From Brevibacterium sp. XM4083 (lineage in GTDB: Bacteria; Actinomycetota; Actinomycetes; Actinomycetales; Brevibacteriaceae), in assembly GCF_006489205.2 (NCBI RefSeq), contig NZ_VFYR02000004.1, positions 330,100 through 394,099 of the forward strand: a DNA stretch of 64,000 bases. The letters are read 5' to 3'. This document shows positions 1-7,014 of the stretch, in pieces (position 1 is the stretch's first letter; every line of letters begins with the position of its first letter). A model generated the notes under the pieces. The model did no database searches. It had not been told where the DNA came from and saw only the letters and a program-made list of their open reading frames with translations. The translations under genes and the position numbers were made by a program.

Positions 1-537
1 CCCGAGAAGGGCATCAACGCCACCGTCGAGATCGCCAACCAGGTCGTGTCGATCGCCGCCCTCCACGCCCCGAATGTCGGGACCTCCGTCGTGCCCACCG
101 TCATGCGCAGCGGCTCGACGACGAACACCGTCCCCGCCGAGGCGGTCGTCGGCATCGACTCCCGTGCCGCAACCGTCGCCGAACAGGAGCGCATCGACGC
201 CGAGCTGCGGGCGCTGACCCCCACCGTCGCCGGCGCCCGCCTCGATCTCAAGGGCGGGATCAATCGGGGTCCGCTCGAAGAGGAGATGGCACTCGGCCTC
301 TACGCCCGCGCGCAGCGCCTCGCTTCGCACCTCGGCCACCCGCCGCTGCGGTCGGTGGCCGTCGGCGGCGGCTCGGACGGCAACTTCACCGCCGGTGTCG
401 GGACACCGACCCTCGATGGTCTCGGCACCGTCGGCGGCGGCTCCCACGCGCGGACCGAACACGCCCTGCAGGTCTGGATCCCCCGCCGCGTCGAACTCAC
501 CGCCGCCCTCGTCGGCGAACTCCTCGACGAGGACTGA
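1..537 (+). CDS. M20 family metallopeptidase, C-terminal part (5' end outside window)
   Basis: This open frame enters from before base 1 and ends at a TGA at 535-537, giving about 178 residues. The visible part starts within the lid/dimerisation domain (SGSTTNTVPAEAVVGIDSR) and returns to the catalytic domain, where GGGSDGNFTA and, near the C terminus, GGGSHARTEH carry the late metal-ligand histidine expected in the carboxypeptidase G2 / glutamate carboxypeptidase branch of the M20 zinc peptidases. The Asp and Glu ligands of the N-terminal half are not in the window. The likely role is cytoplasmic hydrolysis of a peptide or N-acyl amino acid; the substrate cannot be told from this part. It converges on holB with about 70 bp between the stops. 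Confidence 0.85.
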   Translation, partial: PEKGINATVEIANQVVSIAALHAPNVGTSVVPTVMRSGSTTNTVPAEAVVGIDSRAATVAEQERIDAELRALTPTVAGARLDLKGGINRGPLEEEMALGLYARAQRLASHLGHPPLRSVAVGGGSDGNFTAGVGTPTLDGLGTVGGGSHARTEHALQVWIPRRVELTAALVGELLDED

Positions 538-606
538 CCTCAGCAGACGGTCCACGACAGCGTCCGCGCCGAGGCCGCTTCCACCCGTGCAGAGGACGGG
601 CAGGAC

Positions 607-1764
607 TCAGGCGGCGCCGTCCCGGTCGGTGAGCAGCCAGGGATTCGACAGCAGCACGAACGCGGATTCGACGATGAGCACCGGTGACATGTTCGTGGCC
701 AGTCGCCGCCGCGCCTCGGCGATCGCATCGATGCGCAGCAGGGTGGTGTCCGCGGTGTCCCGATTGCCCTGTTCGGTGATGAGTTCGTCCTCGCCGGCAT
801 TGATCCACCCGTCCCGCATGCCCAGCTGGTACATGAGGATGTCGCGGTAGAGACTCATGAGCTCGAGGAAGATCCGGTCGAGTTCGTCGTTGCGGGCCCG
901 CACCGACCGCCGCTTCTGCTCCTCCTCGAGCTTGCGGATCTGCGCTCGCGCCGACGGCGGAACGGTCTTCTCCCCGGCGATGCCGAGGGTCTCCATGAGG
1001 TCGCTGCGTTCCTTCGCGTTGCGCTCCTCGACGCGGGCCTTCGCCGTCTCCGCGGCTTCGTCGACGATGCGCCCGGCCAGCCGGATCGTCGCCCCCACCG
1101 AGGTGAGTTTGCCCGGGATCGCAAGGATCTTCTTCCGCTCGTCGGCCGCGGAGTCGCTCAGCGCCATGTACTTCGCCCGCCCGATGTGGTTCTGGGCGAC
1201 GGCCGCGGCCCAGCGCGCCCGCTCGGGATCGACATGGTCGCGGTCGATGAGCAAGCTGGCAACGGCCTCACGTGAGGGAATGCGCAGGCGCACGGGACGG
1301 CACCGCGACCGGATGGTCGTGAGGACGTCGATGGGGCTCGGGGCGCAGAGCAGCCACACCGTCGCCGGCGGGGGTTCCTCGATCGCCTTGAGGAGGACGT
1401 TCGCGGTGCGCTCGGTCATCCTGTCGGCGTCCTCGATGATGACGACGCGCCACGGGGAGTTGACTGGCGCGGTCTGGGCCTTGCCGACGAGTTCGCGCAC
1501 CTCGTCGATCGCGATGACCGACTTCTGCGTCGACATGATCGTCAGCGACTCGTGGTGGCCGGACATCACCCTGGCGGTGACATCATTGGGCGCCTCACCG
1601 CCGGAGATGAGCGCGGCTGCGAAGGCTCTGGCCGCATTCGACCGACCGGAACCGGGCGGCCCGGTGAAGAGCCACGCATGCGTCATCGCCGCCGGCGAAT
1701 TGAGCGCGTACTCGAGTTGGCGAACGACGTCGTCCTGTCCGACGAGTTCGTCGAAGACGCTCAC
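607..1764 (-). CDS. holB: DNA polymerase III subunit delta'
   Basis: A 385-residue clamp-loader subunit that works with DnaX and delta to place the beta clamp on primed DNA. The N-terminal AAA+ fold starts with VFDELVGQDDVVRQLE; the P-loop (GPPGSGRSN, near residue 37) has Arg in place of the catalytic Lys, and an SRC motif (RSRCRPVRLR) follows. This fits a delta' subunit, which does not hydrolyse ATP. The C-terminal half is helical and charged, as in the clamp-loader collar. The GTG start overlaps the stop of the upstream tmk fusion (GTGA), so the two genes are translationally coupled. The tmk-holB pairing is common in Gram-positive bacteria. Confidence 0.93.
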   Translation of the reverse strand: MSVFDELVGQDDVVRQLEYALNSPAAMTHAWLFTGPPGSGRSNAARAFAAALISGGEAPNDVTARVMSGHHESLTIMSTQKSVIAIDEVRELVGKAQTAPVNSPWRVVIIEDADRMTERTANVLLKAIEEPPPATVWLLCAPSPIDVLTTIRSRCRPVRLRIPSREAVASLLIDRDHVDPERARWAAAVAQNHIGRAKYMALSDSAADERKKILAIPGKLTSVGATIRLAGRIVDEAAETAKARVEERNAKERSDLMETLGIAGEKTVPPSARAQIRKLEEEQKRRSVRARNDELDRIFLELMSLYRDILMYQLGMRDGWINAGEDELITEQGNRDTADTTLLRIDAIAEARRRLATNMSPVLIVESAFVLLSNPWLLTDRDGAA

Positions 1765-4748
1765 CGGGACCCTCCGGGACCGTTGAAGCGGTTGCGGTTG
1801 CGCTCCCGCTGCTGGCGCACACGCTCACGGGCCTGCCGTTCGATCTCGGCCTGCGCCTGGAGGCGTTCGCGGCTCGTCTGCCGGGCGCTGCGGGCCGGAA
1901 GCACGGTCGTGGCCGCTTCGTCGGAGCCGTTCGACTCCTCAGCCGCCGAGGTCTCGATGATCGTCGTCGGCGCCTCATCGGGATCGTCCTCGTCAATCAC
2001 CGGTGCCTGTGGCCGGAAGGTGCCGGCCGAGAGCACTGTGGTCTCCGCTTCCTCCCGTTCGTCCGGCGTCGCTGCGCTGCTCGTGCGCTGCTCGATCTCG
2101 ACGGCATCGTCATCACCGACGACATGGTCGGCGGCTCCGGTCACCGGGTGCACCCGGGTCTCTGCCTCACCGTCGGTGACGAGCGGTCCCTCATCGGCGT
2201 CCTCTGCCTCGGGAGCATCGCTTCCCGCATCCGCCGTCCGCGTGTCTTCGGCGGTGCGCTCGGCGTCTGCGCCGCCCCGGTCCTCAGCACTGCGGCCGAG
2301 GAACGGTTCGCTCCGGTCGGCAGACGTCTCGTCGGCATCCTCGCGCAGGTCGGCACCGAGGTCGACCTTGTCGGTGGCAACGCCATCGTCATCGTCGGTC
2401 GGTGACCCGACCTCGCTGACGGGGACGAATCGCGCCCGCGGACCGTCGCCGGTCTCACGTGCCGGTCGCTCCTCCGATGCCGACGCAGACGCATCGCCTG
2501 TCGCATCGCCCGCGGCGGTGCGGGCCGGCTGTCCGACGGTCGGCGAGTCCTCAGGCACCAACGGGGCAGCCTGCGTCGCAGGCAGCACGCGCTCGCCGGT
2601 CCCGCGGCTCGAGGCACTGCTCGCCTCATCGCGGCCGGCAAGATCGCCGTCCGCGCCACCGGCGGGCGCTGGCGTCGTGGACTCGGCGCTGTCCGGCCTC
2701 TCGCTCTGCGGCCCGGATGCGGCGGCGGCCGCCGTGCCTCCGACGGCCGGCGTCGCCGACTCGGCGTCGGTCACGGAACCGGGCACCGCCTCTGCGACGG
2801 AGCCCTTCCTCAGGGTGTGCGGCAGCCGCGCATGCACGGCTGCGAGGATCTGCCCGGCGAGCTCCTCCTGGGTCACGGACGCGTCGAGGACGACGTAGCG
2901 TTCGGGGTCCTTCTGGGCGCGGTTGAGGTAGGTCTGGCGGACCCGCTGATGGAACTGCTGGTTCTCCTGGTCGAGGTAGTTCGATTCTCCGCGGGCGCTC
3001 ATCCGGGCGGCAGCCACCTCGGGGTCGATGTCGAGGACGATCGTCAGGTGCGGGATGAGTCCTTCGGTGGCCCAGCGGCTGAGCGCTAGGATCGTCTTCG
3101 GGTCGAACTCGCGGCCGGCCGCCTGGTAGGCGACGGTCGAGTCGATGTAGCGGTCGGTGATGACGATGCTTCCCGCCTCGAGCCCGGGATCGACGAGCGA
3201 GGCCACATGGTGGGCGCGGTCGGCGGCGAAGAGGAGGGCTTCGGTGCGGGCGCTCGGCGGTTCGGCGTCGAAGAGCACCGAGCGGATCTTACGGCCGAGC
3301 TCGGTGCCGCCGGGTTCCCGAGTCGCCTCGACGCTGTAGCCCTCGTCGGCGAGTTCACGGGAGAGTCGCGTGATCTGCGTGCTCTTGCCCGATCCGTCGC
3401 CGCCTTCGATGGCGATGAAGAACCCGGGACCGAAACGGTCGGCGAGGGCGCCGACGCCGTCCTTGTTCGCGTCCTCGGACTGGCTGGGCGGGCGGAAGCC
3501 GTGGACGATGTCGACCGACAGTCCCTGCATGCCGTGCGGGTCGAAGATGCAGAGGCCGATGATGCCGGCGACGAGCGCGGCGAACCCGATGACGACGAAC
3601 GCGACGTCGGCCGGCGGCAGGGTGAAGATCGCGTCGGTGCTGATCGGGGCCACGGTGATGTCGATCGCGTTGATGAGGAGGGCGATGAGGGCACCGCCGA
3701 CAGCGCCGACGCGGCGGGAGAAGTCGTAGACCTGGGAGCGCACGCCGATGCCGACGAGGAACGCGACGACGCCGGCGAGCACGACCTTGCCCGAGAGTTC
3801 GTCGATGGCACCGGTGGCGATGAGGAGGATGCCGGAGACGGTGAGGGCGAACGCCGAGACGCGGGGGCGGGACATGCCCGGCGCGAACGTCGGCCCCATC
3901 TCGAAGCCGATCGCCCAGCCGAGGAGGGCGACGACGAGCATGAGCGCATATCCGGCCTGACCGTACTCGTGTTCGACGGCGGTGGGTTCGGCGAGGATGA
4001 ACGTCGCCCCGAGGACGCCGAAGAGGGCGATCGGCACCCACGGCTTCGCAATGCTCGCCGGGGGCCTGGCGACCCGCGCCTTCGCGACCGGGAACGACCC
4101 GGTCGTCGACGACTCCGCATGGAGGGCGCGTTCGGGGGTGAGGTAGATCATCACGGCGCCGATGACCATGGCGATGCCGACGAGGAGGCTCATCCAGCCC
4201 AGCGAACTCGTTCCGGCTTCCGCGCCGCCCATGATCTGGAAGGAGCAGGCGAGGAAGAGCAGCACAGTCGCGGGCACGCCGACCCGGCGCCACGGCTTCT
4301 CGTTCGTGAAGGGGGTGAGGCTCATGAGGAGGCCGATGACGGCACCGAGGACGAGACCGGTCACCCAGGTCAGCCATGCGCTCGGGGCGAGGCTCAAGAC
4401 GATGAGGAGAGCCGCCTCGACGACGGCGGAGATGCTCAGTGCCCGTTTGCGCACGGCCGGCCCCCGACCGGCGAAGACCTTCGACGGGATGAAGAGTCCC
4501 GCACACGCGAGGACGAAGACGATGAGCAGGGACAGACTGCCGGCCTGATTGTCGAACTCACCGGCGCCGAGGGTATCGGCGAGGGTGGTGAACGCGCGAC
4601 CGCTGACGGTCGTGAAGAACCCGCTGGTGCCGGCTACGACGTAGCTGATCGCAGCGAGGACGATGAGGGCGCCCCACACCGCGGTTTCGGTGACCAACCG
4701 GCCAGGAGCGCCGGGAAGTCGATGTCCTGTAGTCGTCAACATGCTCAC
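1761..4748 (-). CDS. tmk: dTMP kinase fused to an N-terminal polytopic membrane domain
   Basis: A 995-residue three-part protein. Residues about 1-420 hold roughly a dozen hydrophobic segments resembling a transporter fold. Residues about 440-640 are a complete thymidylate kinase (P-loop EGGDGSGKST near 448, DR(Y/I)IDST motif, lid ARMSARGE) that phosphorylates dTMP to dTDP. Residues about 643-995 are an acidic, Ala/Glu/Asp/Thr-rich tail without a recognisable fold. Standard bacterial Tmk has about 210 residues; similar membrane fusions occur in other actinobacteria such as Streptomyces. I chose the GTG at 4748 because a TAGGGT hexamer ends 6 nt before it, predicting a leaderless mRNA. The kinase would be tethered to the membrane with its active site in the cytoplasm; the membrane domain's substrate, if any, is unknown. 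Confidence 0.9.
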   Translation of the reverse strand: MSMLTTTGHRLPGAPGRLVTETAVWGALIVLAAISYVVAGTSGFFTTVSGRAFTTLADTLGAGEFDNQAGSLSLLIVFVLACAGLFIPSKVFAGRGPAVRKRALSISAVVEAALLIVLSLAPSAWLTWVTGLVLGAVIGLLMSLTPFTNEKPWRRVGVPATVLLFLACSFQIMGGAEAGTSSLGWMSLLVGIAMVIGAVMIYLTPERALHAESSTTGSFPVAKARVARPPASIAKPWVPIALFGVLGATFILAEPTAVEHEYGQAGYALMLVVALLGWAIGFEMGPTFAPGMSRPRVSAFALTVSGILLIATGAIDELSGKVVLAGVVAFLVGIGVRSQVYDFSRRVGAVGGALIALLINAIDITVAPISTDAIFTLPPADVAFVVIGFAALVAGIIGLCIFDPHGMQGLSVDIVHGFRPPSQSEDANKDGVGALADRFGPGFFIAIEGGDGSGKSTQITRLSRELADEGYSVEATREPGGTELGRKIRSVLFDAEPPSARTEALLFAADRAHHVASLVDPGLEAGSIVITDRYIDSTVAYQAAGREFDPKTILALSRWATEGLIPHLTIVLDIDPEVAAARMSARGESNYLDQENQQFHQRVRQTYLNRAQKDPERYVVLDASVTQEELAGQILAAVHARLPHTLRKGSVAEAVPGSVTDAESATPAVGGTAAAAASGPQSERPDSAESTTPAPAGGADGDLAGRDEASSASSRGTGERVLPATQAAPLVPEDSPTVGQPARTAAGDATGDASASASEERPARETGDGPRARFVPVSEVGSPTDDDDGVATDKVDLGADLREDADETSADRSEPFLGRSAEDRGGADAERTAEDTRTADAGSDAPEAEDADEGPLVTDGEAETRVHPVTGAADHVVGDDDAVEIEQRTSSAATPDEREEAETTVLSAGTFRPQAPVIDEDDPDEAPTTIIETSAAEESNGSDEAATTVLPARSARQTSRERLQAQAEIERQARERVRQQRERNRNRFNGPGGSR

Positions 4749-4754
4749 GCCACT

Positions 4755-4760
4755 ACCCTA
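4755..4760 (-). promoter_or_regulatory. Predicted -10 box of tmk (leaderless)
   Basis: On the minus strand TAGGGT is followed by exactly six bases and then the GTG start of tmk. This places the expected transcription start on the start codon, and no Shine-Dalgarno sequence is present. The -35 region shows no clear consensus. Confidence 0.5.
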
Positions 4761-4899
4761 TCTTCAGGTTCTGACATATCTCTTGGAAGCCCCGTGAGTC
4801 TCGGCTGGTCCTCCGGTGAGTCCCGCCGGTGTCCGGTGGGTCCCACGGTGTCCGGACCCGCACCTCCCCGCCGGCGTCCGGTGCACGAGCGCCATCATC

Positions 4900-4905
4900 T
4901 ACTCT
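4900..4905 (+). promoter_or_regulatory. Predicted -10 box of the lipoate-ligase-like gene (leaderless)
   Basis: TACTCT, six bases, then GTG. It has the same geometry as the divergent tmk promoter about 140 bp away, and no Shine-Dalgarno sequence separates it from the start. Confidence 0.5.
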
Positions 4906-4911
4906 TGATCC

Positions 4912-5715
4912 GTGACGACAGACCGCGAACCCGCACCGGACGATGCCGGCCCCACGACCGGAGACGGCTCCCGCACCCCGATGGACCGTGTCGAGACCGA
5001 GGGTCTGTCCCCGACCGACGAGCTCGCGTTCGCCCGTGTCCTCCTCGACTCGGTCAAGGCCGGGCGCCGAGGCGCGACGCTGCGGCTCTACCGCCCCGCC
5101 CCGACCGTGGCCTTCGGTGCCCGCGACCGCTTCCTCCCCGGTTTCCCGGCGGCCGTCGAGGCCGCCCGCGACCACGGGTTCACTCCCGCTCTGCGCAGCC
5201 TCGGCGGACGCGCCGCCGCCTACCATGAGGGCTCTCTCGTCATCGATCACATCGAACCGAGCGACTCCTTCATCACCAATACCTCCGCGCGGTTCAGCCG
5301 CTTCGGCGAGGACTACGTCGCAGTGCTGCGCGGCATCGGCGTCGACGCCCGCCTCGGCGAGATCCCCGGCGAATACTGCCCGGGTGAGTACAGCGTCAAC
5401 GTCGCCGGTCGGATCAAGGCCATCGGCACCGCGCAGCGCGTCGTCTCCGGGGCGTGGCTGTTCTCCTCCTCGGTCATCGTCACCGACCCTGATCCGATCC
5501 GCGCCGTCCTCACCGACGTCGAGGCCGCACTGGGCGTGACGTGGGATCCGCTGACCGGCGGGTCGATCAGTGAGGTGCATCCGGAGATCACCGTCGATGC
5601 CGTCACCGAGGCGTTCGCCTCCTATTTCGCCCGCGACTTCGCGCTCACGCCCAGTTCGCCGACGGCAGACGAACTCGCCGCCCTGCCCGCGCAGGCCGCC
5701 GGGCACGTGCTGTAA
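4912..5715 (+). CDS. Lipoate--protein ligase A family protein
   Basis: A 267-residue member of the biotin/lipoate A/B protein ligase superfamily, which transfers lipoyl or octanoyl groups to E2 and GcvH proteins. Visible motifs are RLYRPAPTVAFGARD (substrate-binding N-terminal strand), LGGRAAAYHEGSL (the RRxSGGGAVxHxxG region) and GRIKAIGTAQR, whose Lys matches the catalytic lysine of LplA/LipM. The first 45 residues are polar and probably disordered. The gene diverges from tmk and stands alone. It could act as octanoyltransferase or amidotransferase rather than a true ATP-using ligase; the sequence does not decide this. Confidence 0.82.
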   Translation: MTTDREPAPDDAGPTTGDGSRTPMDRVETEGLSPTDELAFARVLLDSVKAGRRGATLRLYRPAPTVAFGARDRFLPGFPAAVEAARDHGFTPALRSLGGRAAAYHEGSLVIDHIEPSDSFITNTSARFSRFGEDYVAVLRGIGVDARLGEIPGEYCPGEYSVNVAGRIKAIGTAQRVVSGAWLFSSSVIVTDPDPIRAVLTDVEAALGVTWDPLTGGSISEVHPEITVDAVTEAFASYFARDFALTPSSPTADELAALPAQAAGHVL

Positions 5716-5736
5716 CGAGGCCGTCCTCCCGGTTCG

Positions 5737-5764
5737 CCCCGCGAGGGGTCTACCCCACGCGGGG
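5737..5764 (+). terminator. Hairpin after the lipoate-ligase-like gene
   Basis: CCCCGCG and CGCGGGG form a perfect 7-bp stem 22 bp after the TAA stop. There is no T tract, as is usual in high-GC actinobacteria. A further direct repeat of TTCACCCCACGnGGG type follows. Confidence 0.4.
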
Positions 5765-5870
5765 TTCACCCCACGAGGGCCCGCGCTCTCTCCCCACCGC
5801 GATGCGGGAGAGCATCGCGCAAGATGCCAGAAGGCGCCTCCGAGCGTGCCGGAGACCACCCCGCAGCAAT

Positions 5871-6061
5871 GTGCGCCGCATCCAGGGTGAATTCGGCGCC
5901 GATTTCACCCTGGACCTGGCGCACAACCACCGCGGACGTGGCGCACCTTCCATTCGAGGCCACCCGCCGCCGCCCGACGACCGCTGAGCATGTGAAGAGC
6001 ACCCGGGAACGCACCCGGGGGCTCTCACTTGCGTGAAGCAGCGGCCTGACTCGAGGAGTCT
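5871..6061. repeat. Direct repeat copy 1, with a near-perfect 54-bp palindrome
   Basis: This is the first of two diverged copies of a sequence of about 190-200 bp that brackets the BrnT/BrnA genes; the other is at 6785-6984. It opens with a 54-bp palindrome (5871-5924): GTGCGCC...GGCGCAC outside, CCAGGGTGAA...TTCACCCTGG inside, and a TCGGCGCCGA core. It also holds a terminator-like hairpin at 5996-6025 and ends with GCCTGACTCGAGGAGTC, which both copies share. It contains no credible ORF. Together with the hairpin at 5737 it fills the 373-bp gap between the lipoate-ligase-like gene and brnA. Confidence 0.8.
5996..6025 (-). terminator. Hairpin downstream of brnA
   Basis: AGAGCACCCGGG pairs with CCCGGGGGCTCT (12 bp, one mismatch) around the loop AACGCA. 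It lies about 65 bp after the brnA stop. The equivalent position in repeat copy 2 carries a related hairpin after topA. Confidence 0.55.
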
Positions 6062-6088
6062 GCGTCTTCACTGCTGGCCGGAGATTGC

Positions 6089-6418
6089 TCAGCCTGCTTG
6101 AGCTCGCGCCTTCACTGCCGCCACATCGCGTTCCAACCGGTCCAGTGCCGCAACGAGATCTTCGTCGCCGCGATTCGACAGACCCTCGGCGATGAACTGT
6201 CGCGTGAGCGCTGAGACGGACACTCCTGACTCCTCTGCGAGCGCCTGGAGCTTCTCAAGAACATCAGCAGGGACTCGCACGGTCAGCAGCGGTGAGGAAC
6301 TTCGATTCGATTTGCGCCACTCACCTTCTGCCAACTTGTCCCGGTAATCAGCGGTATCGGCATCCAATTCGGCGCGCAGTGCTGCGCGCGCCTCGGGAGG
6401 AACACTACCTTTCGTCAT
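6089..6418 (-). CDS. brnA: BrnA-like ribbon-helix-helix antitoxin
   Basis: A 109-residue protein encoded directly after the BrnT-like toxin. The central part (SSPLLTVRVPADVLEKLQAL) is a ribbon-helix-helix strand and helix, followed by a second helix with SVSALTRQFIAEGL. These dimeric folds bind DNA and usually repress their own operon, while the rest of the protein neutralises the toxin. The ATG at 6418 starts the protein at MTKGSVPPEA and overlaps the toxin 3' end by 14 bp, indicating coupled translation. A longer reading to 6502 would lie inside the toxin gene and is less likely. Function is assigned from gene order and fold, not from a full-length match. Confidence 0.78.
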   Translation of the reverse strand: MTKGSVPPEARAALRAELDADTADYRDKLAEGEWRKSNRSSSPLLTVRVPADVLEKLQALAEESGVSVSALTRQFIAEGLSNRGDEDLVAALDRLERDVAAVKARAQAG

Positions 6419-6698
6419 GACGGCTTCCTTCGTAGAGCTTGCGATGCGATTCATTGGCGGGCCAAGCATTGCCGCCGTAGAGCAGGCCTTCGTGCCTGAC
6501 AACGATGACGACCAGCACCTCTGCCCGCGTGGAGCTCCACCTGATGTATCGATCAGATTTGCCGGATCTGCTGGCCGGATCAGGCGTCAGCAGGAGGGCT
6601 TCCGGATCATCGATTGCCTCCTCTGCCTCTGTCTGCGTGACACCATGGCGCCGCCACATGTGTGCGGCAGCGCGCGAATCCCACTCGATCGCCGTCAC
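6405..6698 (-). CDS. brnT: BrnT family ribonuclease toxin
   Basis: A 97-residue protein. TAIEWDSRAAAHMWRRHGVT matches the usual BrnT opening (EWD...KHGV), and the later segment SGKSDRYIRWSSTRAEVLVV matches the BrnT core strand region. BrnT toxins cleave RNA and arrest growth until bound by BrnA. I prefer the GTG at 6698 over the ATG at 6716: the GTG sits 6 nt after a TACACT -10 box and starts the protein at the conserved EWD block, whereas the ATG lies inside the predicted operator palindrome. Toxin-before-antitoxin order is the normal brnTA arrangement. Confidence 0.8.
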   Translation of the reverse strand: MTAIEWDSRAAAHMWRRHGVTQTEAEEAIDDPEALLLTPDPASRSGKSDRYIRWSSTRAEVLVVIVVRHEGLLYGGNAWPANESHRKLYEGSRHDER

Positions 6699-6706
6699 AC
6701 AGACAG

Positions 6707-6726
6707 TGTATGACATTCGTTATACA
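6707..6726 (-). promoter_or_regulatory. Predicted operator/promoter of brnTA
   Basis: TGTATGACAT and TCGTTATACA form an imperfect 20-bp palindrome (outer arms TGTAT / ATACA perfect). On the minus strand it overlaps the TACACT -10 hexamer that precedes the GTG of brnT by 6 nt. This is a suitable site for autorepression by the antitoxin. Confidence 0.5.
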
Positions 6727-6784
6727 GTGCAATAGCCCTTTACGCCGCAGCGTTTCCTACTGCCCACTGGCAGTCAGCCGGATT

Positions 6785-6984
6785 GTGCGCCAGGTTCAGG
6801 GTGGAATCTGCTCCGATTTCACCCTGGAGCTGGCACACAATCACCGTCGATGCGGCTCACACTCGGTGTGAGGCCGCTTTTCGGCGGTCCGCCGACCGCT
6901 GAGCATGTGAAGAGCCCCCGGGGTACGCACCCAGGGGCTCTCGCACGCGCAGAACGCAGAGCAGTCGCCTGACTCGAGGAGTCC
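6785..6984. repeat. Direct repeat copy 2, with diverged palindrome
   Basis: This is the second copy of the repeat bracketing brnTA. Its palindrome (TTGTGCGCCA...TGGCACACAA outside, CAGGGTG...CACCCTG inside) keeps the pairing of the outer arms with one changed position. The shared blocks CCGATTTCACCCTGGA, CGACCGCTGAGCATGTGAAG and GCCTGACTCGAGGAGTC align it with copy 1. It fills most of the gap between brnT and the topA stop. Confidence 0.8.
6911..6941 (-). terminator. Hairpin downstream of topA
   Basis: AGAGCCCC pairs perfectly with GGGGCTCT, with a further GGG/CCC pairing inside after one mismatch. It lies about 75 bp after the topA stop and is the counterpart of the hairpin after brnA. Confidence 0.55.
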
Positions 6985-7014
6985 TGCCTCGCCGCCGGCC
7001 TCAGACCGCCCGAC

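Noticed and set aside
3207..5228. 673-codon plus-strand open frame opposite tmk
   Set aside because: Acidic, repetitive translation of the complementary strand of tmk; it also runs out of frame into the lipoate-ligase-like gene.
5716..5870. tRNA or small ORF in the gap after the lipoate-ligase-like gene
   Set aside because: No cloverleaf signature and no start with ribosome site or leaderless promoter; only short GC-rich hairpins.
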